Origin: Narthecium ossifragum
Lineage: Eukaryota; Streptophyta; Magnoliopsida; Dioscoreales; Nartheciaceae
Direction: 5' to 3'
Length of the DNA: 64,000 bases
NCBI GenBank assembly: GCA_963920575.1
Contig: OY986969.1
Span: 20,569,288 to 20,633,287, forward strand
The position numbers and the translations under genes were made by a program. Below the pieces are notes generated by a model that saw only the letters and a program-made list of their open reading frames with translations, was not told where the DNA came from and did no database searches. Positions 1 through 10,913 of the stretch are shown one piece after another (the first letter of the stretch is position 1; each line of letters begins with the position of its first letter).

Positions 1-854
1 CAAACCTACAAAAGAAGACTGGGTAGCACAGTTGCTGACAGTAAGACATTGAAAGAAGTCCTTATGTTACTAAATTCCACTCGATAGTATACAGCAGTAG
101 TATGCAAGAGTAACTTTGCAATGTTGTGCAATACAAGGTAGACAAAATTTGAGGTAAGGAGGTAATAGACAAGAATGAACAACGAAGAAACTATCAGGAA
201 AGGAGGTAGTAAAAAAAGCTTAAAATTGCCGAATAGCTCCATTGTCTCATTAGAACCATTTTCTCACAACTCAAAAGACATCCTGTTGACTCGTTTTGTT
301 CAAACCAAAATACAGATTCAAAATTGTTTAATACTTCCATTGCATGTGAGTTTTAATTATATGGTCAAGACATACTTCTATATACAAAAATAATCAGCTC
401 AAAACAATAGCTTTGACAGGATAGCAGCAGGATCTTCATCAAATGTACTACAATTGTATTCCAGATGAAAAGCAAACATATATTATCAAGGAAATATTTT
501 GAAGGTAGCCTTTTTCCGCATTTCCATTCACCTATTTCATTTAGCTATCCACTAGAGCATCAGAGTCTATCCATGGCAAGTTTAGATAAGGACATAATAA
601 TTAGCTTCCAAACAGACCCTTTTCATCCTGTAAAACGAATTTTCCGACGTTAATTCTCAGGAAGATTCTATCATGCACAATACCAAAGACAACTGACGCT
701 GAAAAGTAATAGCCTAAAACTATCATATCAACTGGCATTGGACAAAAGAAGACTGTGAAGCATCTATGTACAGGCTATAACTCCACTCCACAGGATAATA
801 ACCCAAGTCCCGCGGCAAACGTCAACTATCAGAGGAGGTCTACGATGCCCATAC
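1..854. other. No recognised gene; probably intron of the TARBP1-like remnant
   Basis: No coding exon could be recognised on either strand. The stretch lies 3' of the last recognisable exon (855-1014) of the minus-strand methyltransferase remnant, so it is probably intron or decayed sequence of that locus. The first bases read on the minus strand as a possible splice acceptor at the window edge. Confidence 0.4.
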
Positions 855-1082
855 CGCAGAGTCTAAGAGGTCCAGAAGAAATGTCTTCCCGCAGTTATTA
901 GCAGCTTGACAATCTTCATTGTCCTTTTTCCCTTCCCAGGCTAGACAATTTGGCAAGTTTGTAGAAGAGAACAGCAACAGATACACGAGCATACAACTCT
1001 GAGTTGATAAAGACCTGAAAAATGTAAAAGCAACACGATTGTGATCAAGTAGAAGGTCGCAACTAGTGCTAACAAAAGAATG

Positions 1083-1784
1083 TGATGCAGGACGACCTCC
1101 AAGAATCACCACCCGGAAAGTCGTCCTCTAACCCTAGGAATCACCACCTAGGGGAGCCTTGGGCATCACCACCCAAAGGAGAAGAAACTATTCTTCAATT
1201 TTCATTCATCATAACTTGGCCCTAATGGGCATACAAATCCCTTATTTATAGCCTTTTCAAGAGGCTAACTATAATAGAAAATCTAAACAAACATCAACCA
1301 AAATCCTAACAAATCAACCAAAATAAGAAACTGATCCTAAGAAATCAAATAAAAAATCCTAACAAATCAATTTCAGATCTGAATCTGATTTTGAATTTCA
1401 GATTCAAATCCAAATTCAAATTTCAGATTTGAATCCAAAATTGAATTTATTCCAATTATGGAATTTGCTCCCGCATCATTCTCTACCGGTTGGAGAGAGC
1501 TCGTCCGCGAGCTGAAGTTGTGACTTGATAGAGACCTCATCTTCATACTTGGATAGATAGTTGATGTCGCGCCAGCTTCAAGAATCACCACCTGAAGTTG
1601 ACGATGACGCCTAGGAATCACCACCTAGGATTAGCAAAGTCGATGCCAATAGCCCCTAAGAATCACCACCTAGAGGACAATCCGCCAACCCTAGGAATCA
1701 CCACCTAGGGGAACCTCGCTCTGAATACCAAAAATATTCAGAGCATGACTCAAAATTCCAATTATGGAATTTGCTCCTGCATCA
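1083..1784 (-). mobile_element. Solo LTR, 702 bp, in a TARBP1-like intron
   Basis: The element starts TGATGCAGG and ends CCTGCATCA, and is flanked by the direct repeat GAATG (1078-1082 and 1785-1789), a 5-bp target-site duplication. A minus-strand TATA box (TATAAATAAGGG, near 1240-1255) supports minus orientation. No internal region or second LTR is present, so it is a solo LTR or a very short non-autonomous element. It sits between exons 2443-2543 and 855-1014. A roughly 30-bp sequence near its right end is repeated at about 1446-1475. Confidence 0.8.
1098..1712. repeat. Hairpin motif ATCACCACC, seven copies near both ends of the solo LTR
   Basis: Seven copies of ATCACCACC occur, each bracketed by short complementary arms, for example CCCTAGG before and CCTAGGG after. 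Three lie at 1098-1185 and four at 1578-1712. The loop is nearly constant while the arms vary but stay complementary (CTTGGG/CCCAAAGG, CCCCTAAG/CTAGAGG). This suggests maintenance of stem-loops rather than simple sequence identity. Function unknown. Confidence 0.7.
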
Positions 1785-4700
1785 GAATGACTCAGAAGTT
1801 GCAAGGAAAAATATTAAACAACACAAAGACCAGTTAATAACACGGAGAATGCTAGTCATGTATGCAGTCAAAAGGCATCGGTTACATTTCACTATTGTTG
1901 TATGAGATTACAGGAGAATAATCATACAGAATCAAAAAAACTGGCATCACCAAGGACTGAATGATGCAGGTTGATGATAATCATTAATCTTCAATGTATG
2001 ACATGGGATATCCAATATGCAGGTGTTATCCGATTTCCTAAGCAACAAAACAAGCTCATGCATCAAGATAGAGGGAAAAAAACAAGTAAACCAGGTAGCA
2101 AAATTCTCCAGACCTCTAGCAAAGATGCTTCAACCAATTACGTTATGGTCTGTTCAAGCATTGGTAGTTTGGAAGAAATCTAACGTAAAAGCAATCAAAT
2201 ACATCTGTGAGAATTCTAAAGAAGTTTTGAGTTAAATCGTTGTTAAAGATTTTTCCTCATAACTTTAATAACTAAGAGGCTAAGAGTATGAACAAAACTT
2301 AAACAAAAAATATGTGCTTATTTAGTCCTCTTTTCTATTTTATTGACCCCCTCTATTGAGTCCGTCAAATACTGTCATTTCTTGCTTCTCGAACATTCAA
2401 GCGGTGGTATTAGTTATGTCCATGATTACATATTAAGAATACCTCTGTAAATTCCCGATCTGGGCTTTGAGCTAATAACGAAACTTCATTTCTTGCCTCT
2501 GAATTTTCTGTAAGTTCAGCTTCAAAGTCCTCGTCAAAAGCCACTGCAAAGAAAAAAAAATTAAGAGGAAAAGGAAATATTAAAAAAGAGCTGAATGGTA
2601 TTGACCACAAATTCAATCACTGGAAATACTAGAAAGACAATGTCATTAATGGCAGAACAGTATTTGCCAAGGAAACCAATTTTGTAAAGCACAAAGAGAA
2701 GAATTTACCAGAGCCATATAGTGCTAGCAACCTCAACTCTTTAATGTGATATTTCAGAGTCTTCGGGTACAAGAGCCATAAACCCGTCAAATGTAAAGCT
2801 GCGAGTCGAATGGTTCGTGGGCTTTTCATACCTTCCTCAAGGAGTTGTCCAGTAAACTGCAGAGTCCAAATAGACCGATGAGTGCTAGTTTACCACATGA
2901 TATTTAAAGCCCTAATACATTAACAGCTGCAGCACACAAAGTTTAAGCTGTTATAAACCTTTGGTGTGCTGAGCAGAAGTATAATCTTGAAGTGAAGAAT
3001 GCATCAAAGCTCATGGTTATGGAGATCCATAATCTAAAGAACTTGCACATGTAGACAGCTTCTAAAAAAAGACATGAAATAAACTGATAGCAAACGGCCT
3101 GGATTGTTGTCGCAAGTTTCATGCATGGTCGACAAACTGAACACTGATGGATGCAAGACCGCCGATAGAAGTGCGGCAATAGGTGCAACCCTACGCTTTT
3201 TGCAGCTGCTATGTAGAATCCAGGAAGATTGGACTAACTGATACATCATCTGCATACGAAAGCAAAATATCATCTAAAAGGCCATCAGACATAAAAGACA
3301 AATTCTGGAAATCTTTAGGCACTTGGTCAAAAAGAAAAGATGAAGCTCCTTTTCACTCTACTCTCCTATGGACTATGGGTAAAGGAAATAAATTAGCAGA
3401 CATTTTTCTGGAAGAAACAAAAATGGTACAGTAAATTATAGCAGTCATCTGTTAAAAGTATCATAGGTAGGCATTGTAGAAATGATGCAGCATATAAGGA
3501 AATTAGAACTGATGCAACATGCAAGGAAATTAAAGTTAGCACAATAGGTTACCCGATTTTGGAGAAAGGAGACAGAAGTGAGAAATTAAATTCGGAGAAA
3601 TGATTACCAATGCACCACCAATAACAAGGGAAGTATGAAGCCAGAAAAGGCTTATGTTAGATGTTTACCAATGTACCATTGAAATCCACATAATAGCCTC
3701 ATATACATAGAACCTAACTGCATTTCATCTAAGGTTTGAGGACACTTTTATGCACTACCTTATATCATCCGATCCTTAACTGCGGCTTAACACAGATACG
3801 AGAGCTAGAGCATAGATGGTAACAAGTAACTACCATATAGAATTTTAAAAACCTAAATGGACCAGAAAAAGATCCATTGTATTCATGAAACAGAGTCCTG
3901 GGAAACCTACACATTTGTTCCAAAGAAGACATGTAAAAATTTTACAAAAATTCTTTATCATCAAATAAAAAACCCTTTTTGCAGTTCAGACCTAAAGGAT
4001 CACCAAGACAGGAAGAGAATTCTTCTCCATAACCATTATGACATATATAAATGCAGAGCCAGTGCCTTGGGCCCACAGAAGGTTTGACAGAAATGAGTAA
4101 TACACATAAGTTACCGTGTAGTTAATATCTTGCAGCTTTTCCTCCTACCCCAGGCTACCTTTCAACAGCTTGCAAATTCCAACCACCCAAGTTATGACAG
4201 AAACATAGATGCTTGGAGAAAATTATACAGTGAACATTCAAACAAATGATCTACCAGAAAAACTTAAACCAATAGTGGATACACCCAAATCAGTGCTTTA
4301 ATGATGATAAAAGAATGCTGGTCAACATAATAAAAGGAATGAACCAGCAGATATTGCTGTCAAGCCAATCTCCGTATCCTCAACTGAAAAGGTGCTCTTG
4401 AATTCGGCAACTACTTCAAAAGTTCAGCCTAACAGAAGTACTAAAAGCCTGTGGTCAATTATGGAGAGAGCTGAGAGCGAGGAAGTTTAGCAGGTCAAAG
4501 GCAGCACAATGGAACGACAAAAGCTGTGTTGTGGATATCTTCCTGCATGATTAAGAATCTGCAAGGGCAAAAACATTGCATCCTTTACCTCTCGACTATG
4601 TCAACAAAAGCACATCTGAGAGTTGAATCTGAGAAGAAGAAATATGCTCCCCTTTGATGAATTCCATTCCCGATGATGTTGTAAGGAATCCACAATAAAG

Positions 4701-5064
4701 AGTCTAGACATAAGCACTGAAGATAGTCACTGAATAGTTAGCTTGCACTCCAAATTTAAAAAATAACCAGATAATTCGAAGAATTTACACGAGAAAGAAA
4801 TTAATGGAGTGCGAAAATGGCAGTCGGGTAACTTCCAATTCATTAAAACTGCGCGTCGACTCCATGTCAAGGCTCTATCAATAAGAAGACCATTTATATT
4901 TTGAAGGAAAGTAAGAACTAATGGATCAAGTAGAGGTTCCTCTTCCCCAAACAGGCACAATGATCTGTTGTAAACCATTATGTGTTCAGACACTAATCGA
5001 GAGAGAGTCTTAGACATTGCTCCGAAGACAAATACCAATGTTTCATATGCTGCCAGATGAAGCT

Positions 5065-6498
5065 CTGCACCAATCTAGCTAGGAAATGAAGTTAATCAGG
5101 TCCAGTACTTTCCATTTGCCAAGATAAAATTAACAATGCAAATGCCTGACTATTGAGATCAGAAAAAGGTACAAGCCAATAGAAAGTAATAGCACTCATT
5201 TTGAATTTAGACCGATAAAACTTGGAAGATCTTCATATCTTGATTTCATACCAGGCATGATTCACCCTTTCACAGGATGAAAACAAGCCTTGTTAGATCT
5301 TGAATGAAGCATCATAACTCAGTCAATTAGTTGATAATAGCGTGCTATAACTTGGCCAATAAAAAGGATAAATCGTAATAGATTCGCATGTACTTATAGA
5401 TATTTTACTTACTTTGCTACTAAAGCAAGTCTCTATGCACTAATCCAGATAAAGCTTCCTATTTGCGGTACTAGCACCATTTTCTTACGTCTAAAGATGA
5501 TTTTGGTACGAGCTTATTTGGATAGTGTACAGATGGAACATTTTGATCCCAATTTTGTTCGTTGCAATGCAAATGAAGAAAATATGCATGCTTTCAACAT
5601 ATCCTCAAGAGACCATACCAGATCTTCTATGAGCTGTTTTCCCAATGTAATTACATCTTCACACTCATTGTTTAAGCAATCATTCTTATCAGGACATACA
5701 TTACATCAAAATATGACGCCAACATAAAATTTACAGGATTATGTGACAATAGAGACATCCATATCTATCGAGTGATTGCTAATACAGAGGAGCGTTGCCA
5801 AGTAAATTAGCTAGCGTGGTTTTTTACATCTTCAAGACACAAATTCTGTGTTGAAAAGCATCTAGATCGGCCTTTCATTCCATGGTCCAAACCAGACAAA
5901 AGGAGATTCTCAAGCACGATTTCTGTCATGCACTACAAGTTTGTGATAAGGTAAGCTCTGGACCACATAGCTTGCTGTTATTGAATTGATTAGCTAGTAA
6001 CTGACTAACTGGGTAACATACTTTAAGTAACCAAGGTAAGGATGTCACTGCCTTTTGAATCGACCTTTTGACTTGGGCTTTTTAAATTTACTAGTGTGCC
6101 TTCGCTTAAAGTATGAACCAGAGTTAAGGATTGTGACTGGAGTTGAATAAAAAAATAGGAAATGTCAAATGATGAAGATGTAAGTAACCAAGGGAAAAGG
6201 GAACTTGCTTGAAAGAAGTGTAGATGACAAGAGCATGATAGAGAATTTGATACATCAAGAGGAGAACAAGGACAAAGATAAACTTGCAAATTCAACTCAA
6301 GAGGGAGAAAGGATTGGCATCCCATGCAGCAAATCAATTCTAGCCTCACCCATCTGTTGTTTCTAGAGCCTCAACATAAAACCATGCCCACAAAATTATT
6401 ACTCTCTCTCATACCTTGAGAGCTATAGATACAAGCTCAAAACCAGATAAGCAGCTGAATCTTCCTCTATCAATGATTAGTGAAGGATCAAACGTTAC
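5065..6498. other. No recognised gene
   Basis: Short open frames on both strands lack family signatures. The expected N-terminal exons of the TARBP1-like protein were searched for on the minus strand and not found. A possible small exon near 6425-6470 with a GTATGAG donor could belong with the coiled-coil exon at 6499-6678, but nothing identifies it. Confidence 0.4.
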
Positions 6499-6678
6499 CT
6501 CGTTCTCGAGTTGATCAATTCTGGTGAGTGCCTTTTCATGCTCTTATTCGATTTCCTCGAAGATTGTCTCAATCACCTTCCTATCTCTTGTCACGATCTG
6601 CAGTTGTTCTTGAATTTCTTTGTTTTGGCGGAGTAGGGTGTCCAACTGCAATCGCATTTCATGCAGGTGCAACCCAAG
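6499..6678 (-). pseudogene. Coiled-coil exon of an unrecognised protein, with an internal stop
   Basis: A minus-strand stretch of exactly 60 codons lies between a good acceptor (TTTGCAG) and a donor (GTAACG). It reads as a charged heptad-rich coiled coil, with LRQNKEIQEQLQIVTRDRK followed by a Glu-rich segment and ALTRIDQLENE. One in-frame TAA falls in the Glu-rich segment where GAA or GAG would be expected. I do not recognise the family. It could be a decayed exon of a neighbouring gene; it does not resemble any part of TARBP1 known to me. Confidence 0.45.
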
Positions 6679-7394
6679 CTGCAAACACCCAATATAGAAT
6701 CATGATGAAACTCAAAACACGATGGCAACAGATACGGACACTACTAGAAGAATTGTTTGGCAATGCCTGGAAACTAGCAGATATATGTGATAGGATCGCT
6801 CCTAGCAACAATAACAATGTCTATAAAGCAAAAGAAAGGGGGCTGATACAATATAAGGCTTCCACCATCAGAAGGAACATGAATATCCCATCTTTTTAGG
6901 AGCGAGTCATTTGCAATTGGTTGCTGAGAAGGTGGATTTTACTAGATCAGCAATTTGTTGTATTGTAGCAGGGACATGCTATACTAAAAATCTTCCATAT
7001 AACCCGCAGGTTACATGAGAAGATTTTATATTCAAAATTTGATCTTCCGGGTTTTATAGGTCCAGCAGTCCGGGTCGGCACTTGGATATGGCTGTTCCTA
7101 TACATCTCTAACTTTTACCAACCAGTACTGCATATATAACAACAATTTAGAAATGCGAGAAGTGGGGTGCATGCATTTATACATACCGTCCTCTCCCTTT
7201 GTAAAGCTGTGAGAATACACAGGGGAAGGGAAATGAGTTCGACCGTGCAGACAAGGATGCTCCATGCTAAAATGGGGGGGTGTGCGACGCTCCTCAGGCC
7301 GATGAGAAAGAGGAGCCTGACCAACAAGAAAGAGTTGACGAAAAACAAGGATTTTGTCATCAACTCAAGACACAACCCTCCTATCAAGTATCAA
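6679..7394. other. No recognised gene
   Basis: Overlapping open frames exist on both strands at 7115-7501, but the plus-strand ones run into the AT microsatellite and none shows a family signature. A minus-strand frame ending at a GTATGTATAAATG donor-like site near 7185 could be an exon; this is unsupported. Confidence 0.35.
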
Positions 7395-7407
7395 TCTGGC
7401 GCGCGCG

Positions 7408-7466
<59 letters not shown>
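7395..7466. repeat. (CG)n followed by (AT)28 microsatellite
   Basis: A short GC-alternating tract is followed by 56 bases of uninterrupted AT (7411-7466). It abuts the left end of the Mutator-like element exactly. The right flank of that element also begins with an AT run (CTATATATATAAG), so the element inserted into an AT-rich target and the exact target-site duplication is hidden by the repeat. Confidence 0.95.
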
Positions 7467-7468
<2 letters not shown>

Positions 7469-8371
7469 AAATTTTCGGTGACCAACCAGTTCGGTAAGTA
7501 GTGTTACATACCGAATCATGATCCTGACCGTCCGATCCCATCATACGGTCAGGATCGAATATAAGTCCACCGAGGTCAATCGCCCTACCTCCCTCAGTTT
7601 CTTCCTCTACATCTCTGCCCTGCCGACAGTCTCGCCACTACCGCCCTCAAGCGCCCTCAAGCGCCCTCTACCTCCCTCGAGCTTCCACTCCAGCTTCTCC
7701 AAGCTTCGTCACTATCGCCCTCGAGCGCCGTCGATCTCCCCTTCTTCGGCATCACCGATCTCCATCGCCCCTCCCCCCTCGAGCCTCGAGCCTCGAGCGC
7801 CGCGCCGCCCTCGACCTTCCACTCCAGCTCTCAGCTACTCCAAGCTTCGCCACTACCGCCCTCAAGCGCCGTCGATCTCCCCTTCTTCGCCATCACCGAT
7901 CTCCATCGCCCCTCCCCCCTCGAGCCTCGAGCCTCGAGCCTCAAGCGCCGCGCCGCCCTCGACCTTCCACTCCAGCTCTCAGCTACTCCAAGCTTCGCCA
8001 TCACCCGTCACCAGATCGCCGTCCCACCATATCTCCAGGTCGCAACTCCTCCACAGCCACCGCTTCTCCACCGACCATCGTCGCCCCGCGGCCGGCCAGC
8101 CCCCGACCAGAGCTCGCTCCTCTCGCCATGGATGACCCAGAGCTCTTCAAGAGGTGAGATAGAGCAGGATTTTTTGCTAATTTTTCATCACTTTTTTGTT
8201 CTCATCTAGATTTTAGTTCTTCATTCCTTGCGAATGGAATTCCTTTGTATGATTCATAAAAATTAGTTGTCCATTAGTTGTTCATTAGTTGTTCATATCC
8301 ATCAGTACTGTGATTTTAGTTGTTCATATCTTCTAGTTGTTCATTCCTACGTGTATGGAATTCATTCTTTA
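7467..8371 (+). repeat. Left TIR of the MULE, with promoter/leader and first exon of the GRF gene
   Basis: Inverted copy of 13500-14304. It contains Pro/Ser-rich open frames made of about three degenerate repeats of roughly 141-148 bp (AAGCTTCG landmarks at 7701, 7842 and 7990), which I regard as leader sequence. Near its inner end is a 26-bp coding exon, 8128-8153, with ATG in a good context (GCCATGG), encoding MDDPELFK plus two bases, then a GTGAG donor. This exon fits the GRF gene in frame. Confidence 0.88.
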
Positions 8372-9166
8372 TAACTGAATCACATTGCATTAATTTTATG
8401 GGCATATATATGCCGAGCTAGACACTACTAGTGGAAGCAATACAAGTAATGATTTTCTTAGAGATCGCATTGTGGCCATTGCACTGCTCTATTTAGCCTG
8501 TCGAAGTTTCATTTCCTATAACTGAATCGCATTTCCTATAACCTCCATCCATTCCACCAATCTGCATTTGATTGGATGCATTGGTGGCCAGATGCATGTC
8601 GGCGAAATCACCATCGAAGGGGAGTTCCAACCTTAGTGGAGTTTCAGTCACCATGCCGAGGAGGGAATATCACCTCTGTCACTGTGGAGTGAAGGCTGCT
8701 CCGAGGACTTCGTGGACGGCATCAAATCCTGGAAGGAGATTCTTAGGTTGTGCAAACTATCAGGTGAGGAGATTTTTTAGCTTCTTATTGATTTGCCAGT
8801 CATTTCATTTTTCCCCTAAGCTGCTGGTTGTTACAACTAACCCAATCATTTCCCTTTTCCTTGTAGGATGGTGACTGCAACTTCTTCAAGTGGTTTGATA
8901 CGGACGTAGGTGAGCGTGACAAAGATGTTGTTATCAAGGACTTGAGAGATAAGCTGCAAAAAATGAAGACAATGTTGGATTCTTGTTACGCAAAGAAGGA
9001 GAAGGCCATGGTAGATGTGCAAGCCATGAAGAGTTGCATGGCTGATAAAGAAGAGTTAATTGCTGCACTTGAGCTGCAGAATGGTCAATTAAAGTCCAGA
9101 GTTAGAACAAGTTTGATTATTTTGGTGTTGTCTTGGATAGTGGGAATTTTGTTGTTATGTCCCTAG
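8128..9166 (+). CDS. GRF-type zinc-finger protein carried by the MULE
   Basis: Three exons: 8128-8153 (in the TIR), 8592-8763 and 8867-9166. They total 498 bp and encode 165 aa, with GT..AG introns and matching phases. After the shared MDDPELFK start comes a GRF zinc finger at about residues 36-77: CHCG, a Thr/Ser-rich strand, NPGRRFLGC, then CNFFKW. A coiled-coil segment follows, then a hydrophobic C-terminus (SLIILVLSWIVGILLL) that is a likely membrane anchor. GRF fingers bind single-stranded or structured nucleic acid in proteins such as NEIL3, TOP3A and APE2. Small plant GRF proteins with this architecture are common and uncharacterised. An alternative start without the TIR exon exists at 8572. 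Expression from the left TIR, opposite to the transposase, suggests an accessory role in transposition; that is inference. Confidence 0.85.
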
Positions 9167-9387
9167 TTGTTTGGATACTAGGAATTTCTATGCAATTAAT
9201 CAAACATTATGGTCAATTGAGTGTGTACATACAGGAATTTCTCAGCATGAAGAAAGCTATAAGAATGTTTATAAAGCGAAAAAGTATCATATGCGTGTAT
9301 GGTTTGGCTTGTGATGTATTCTGCTCTTCAGACTGGGTCAGCCGATTGTGCACTTTAATATGCGAAAAATCTGGGTTTCTAACAACT

Positions 9388-9830
9388 TGGATCGATCCAA
9401 TATGGGTCTGATGTAGCAGAGAATCATAGTTCTCTGGAAAGGGCTTATGGATCGATCCATTAACTATTTGGATCGATCCAATGTGTACCAGAGAATCATG
9501 GCTCTCTGGAAAAGGATTATGGATCGATCCATTAAGAATCTGGATCGATCCAATATGTACCAAGCTCTCTGGAGAAAGATTTTTGGATCAATCCATTAAG
9601 GATCCGGATCGATCCAATAGTTGACAAAAAGTCTGGCTCTCTGGAAAAGGCTCTAAATTCCTGGATCGATCCAAACCACTTTAAGATCCAAACCACTTTA
9701 AGATCCAATAGTTGACAAAAAGGATCGATCCAATAGTTGACAAAAAGGATCCGGATGATCGATCCAAACCACTTTAAGATCGATCCAAAAATTCCTAGAT
9801 CGATCCAAATGTTCTGGATCGATCCAAATA
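9388..9830. repeat. Array of TGGATCGATCCA palindromes inside the MULE
   Basis: More than a dozen copies of GGATCGATCC or close variants occur in about 440 bp, often spaced by short AT-rich phrases (CATTAAGAATC, AATAGTTGACAAAAAG) and the recurring word CTCTCTGGA. The array lies downstream of the GRF gene and upstream (minus sense) of nothing recognisable. Open frames through it are low-complexity artefacts. Confidence 0.9.
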
Positions 9831-10748
9831 AGGCTGAATCTGTATAATTGATGTCTTTTTGACTCGAAATCGATGCAACTCTCTTCGTAAGCTCTTGTAC
9901 CTGAAACCATATGAAAAGATATTGAAAATGCATTGCTTGAGAGCTAACAAAACCCAATTGAATGGGTGAATTATGTATATTTCGTAACTTATCACCTAAC
10001 ATGATTGCTGTTTGACAAGCCTGCAAGCTTCCTCAGTAGATAATCCCCTTAAATCTTATAGATATGCATATATTTTGGAACCATCTAATAGATATGCAGA
10101 ATACAGGATAAGTACAAATATTCCAACCATTCCTTGTACAAACAACCATTAGGATAAGCACAAATACCACCAAATAGGACATGAAACATACAACCATTCC
10201 TTATACATACAAATTATAAATACAACCATTCCTTGTACATACAAATTATAAATACAACCATTCATTGTACATACATATTAAATGTGTTTGCTCCAAAGAT
10301 TGCAATGAGTCGAAGGAGATCATGAGCTCATCATCTCTGAGAAACTGGCATTTATTGCATCTTCTTCTCGTTCCAAGCAAATCTATCACGTATCCTTTTT
10401 TTTGCTTTCTTCTCGTTCTTCTCGTTTTAGTTTATCATAGGATCCTCCCTGTACATTATTGGTAAATTTCATCTCACTCTTTGAGCATTTTAAACTTTGG
10501 AAAAATTATGAAGATTGGTATAATAGAAATAACTTCAGAGGGAGCATTATCTCACTCTTTGAACAAGGCGAAGAGCTGAAATCCATCGAGCTTGAAATGT
10601 CTCTTGCCAGCTAGCTTTGTTAGTTACTTGGAGTGTTCTTACCAATTCTTCAACAAAAACAAGTTTCAAACAACCATATTCAAGATGAAGCTATGAGACA
10701 GAAGCATAAGAATAAGATGCTATCATCTCATTATATGCTCAAGAATAC
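9831..10748. other. MULE spacer without a recognised gene
   Basis: AT-rich spacer between the palindrome array and the captured exon. On the minus strand, exon-like stretches with acceptors (for example after GTTTCAG near 9900, reading VQELTKRVASISSQKD) may be further captured host pieces. They could not be assigned. Confidence 0.4.
10189..10283. repeat. Three tandem copies of a 32-bp repeat
   Basis: The unit begins ACAACCATTCCTTGTACATA and is repeated with starts near 10190, 10222 and 10254, diverging in the last copy. Confidence 0.85.
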
Positions 10749-10825
10749 CTCTTTATAATGCTACTATCAGTGTTCGCACCATGCTCAACTACCTCTCCAG
10801 TTATCTCATGACCCAAATGTCTGCC
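10749..10825 (-). pseudogene. Captured exon of a zinc-dependent alcohol dehydrogenase
   Basis: The minus-strand peptide GRHLGHEITGEVVEHGANTD followed by SSIIKR lies between a canonical acceptor (TTACAG) and a donor (GTATTC). GHEITGEVVEHG is the catalytic-zinc region of medium-chain Zn-dependent alcohol dehydrogenases, in which the His-Glu pair lies next to the metal site. No other exon of such a gene is visible nearby, so this is a single captured host exon, as in Pack-MULEs. It lies 88 bp downstream of the last transposase donor in the same orientation. Joining the two would shift the dehydrogenase frame and end translation within about eight codons. Confidence 0.72.
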
Positions 10826-10913
10826 CTGTAAGTCATTCAAGAACAGTAATTGAGGAATAAAAGAATTACAAAGCCTAGCTTTTGCAACTTGCAGTTACAG
10901 TTAATATACTTAC

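Larger units (their letters stand above)
855..5064 (-). pseudogene. TARBP1-like (SpoU-type) tRNA/rRNA 2'-O-methyltransferase, 5'-truncated remnant
   Basis: Minus-strand exons with usable splice sites read at 4833-5064, about 4589-4702 (edges uncertain), 3085-3249, 2709-2856, 2443-2543 and 855-1014. Their peptides resemble the helical-repeat region of plant TARBP1 homologues, which carry a C-terminal SpoU methyltransferase domain that 2'-O-methylates structured RNA. Diagnostic stretches are KKRRVAPIAALLSAVLH (exon 3085-3249), RTIRLAALHLTGLW (2709-2856) and FINSELYARVSV (855-1014). The phases of exons 2709-2856, 2443-2543 and 855-1014 join correctly. The last exon has one extra base in an A run near 920-930, which shifts the frame. 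About 700 N-terminal residues expected from the family are not found between 5064 and the Mutator-like element, and the methyltransferase domain lies beyond the left edge. I infer a pseudogene. An assembly error in the homopolymer is the alternative for the frameshift. Confidence 0.68.

Noticed and set aside
7167..7501. Frames ending in a YIYIYI run
   Set aside because: These are translations of the AT microsatellite.
7518..8135. 205-codon Pro/Ser-rich open frame
   Set aside because: It lies in the TIR, consists of GC-rich degenerate repeats, is in a different frame from the shared exon ATG at 8128, and is not colinear as protein with the other TIR's frame at 13901-14395.
9532..10026. 164-codon minus-strand frame
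   Set aside because: Much of it is the translated ATCGATC palindrome array; no family signature.
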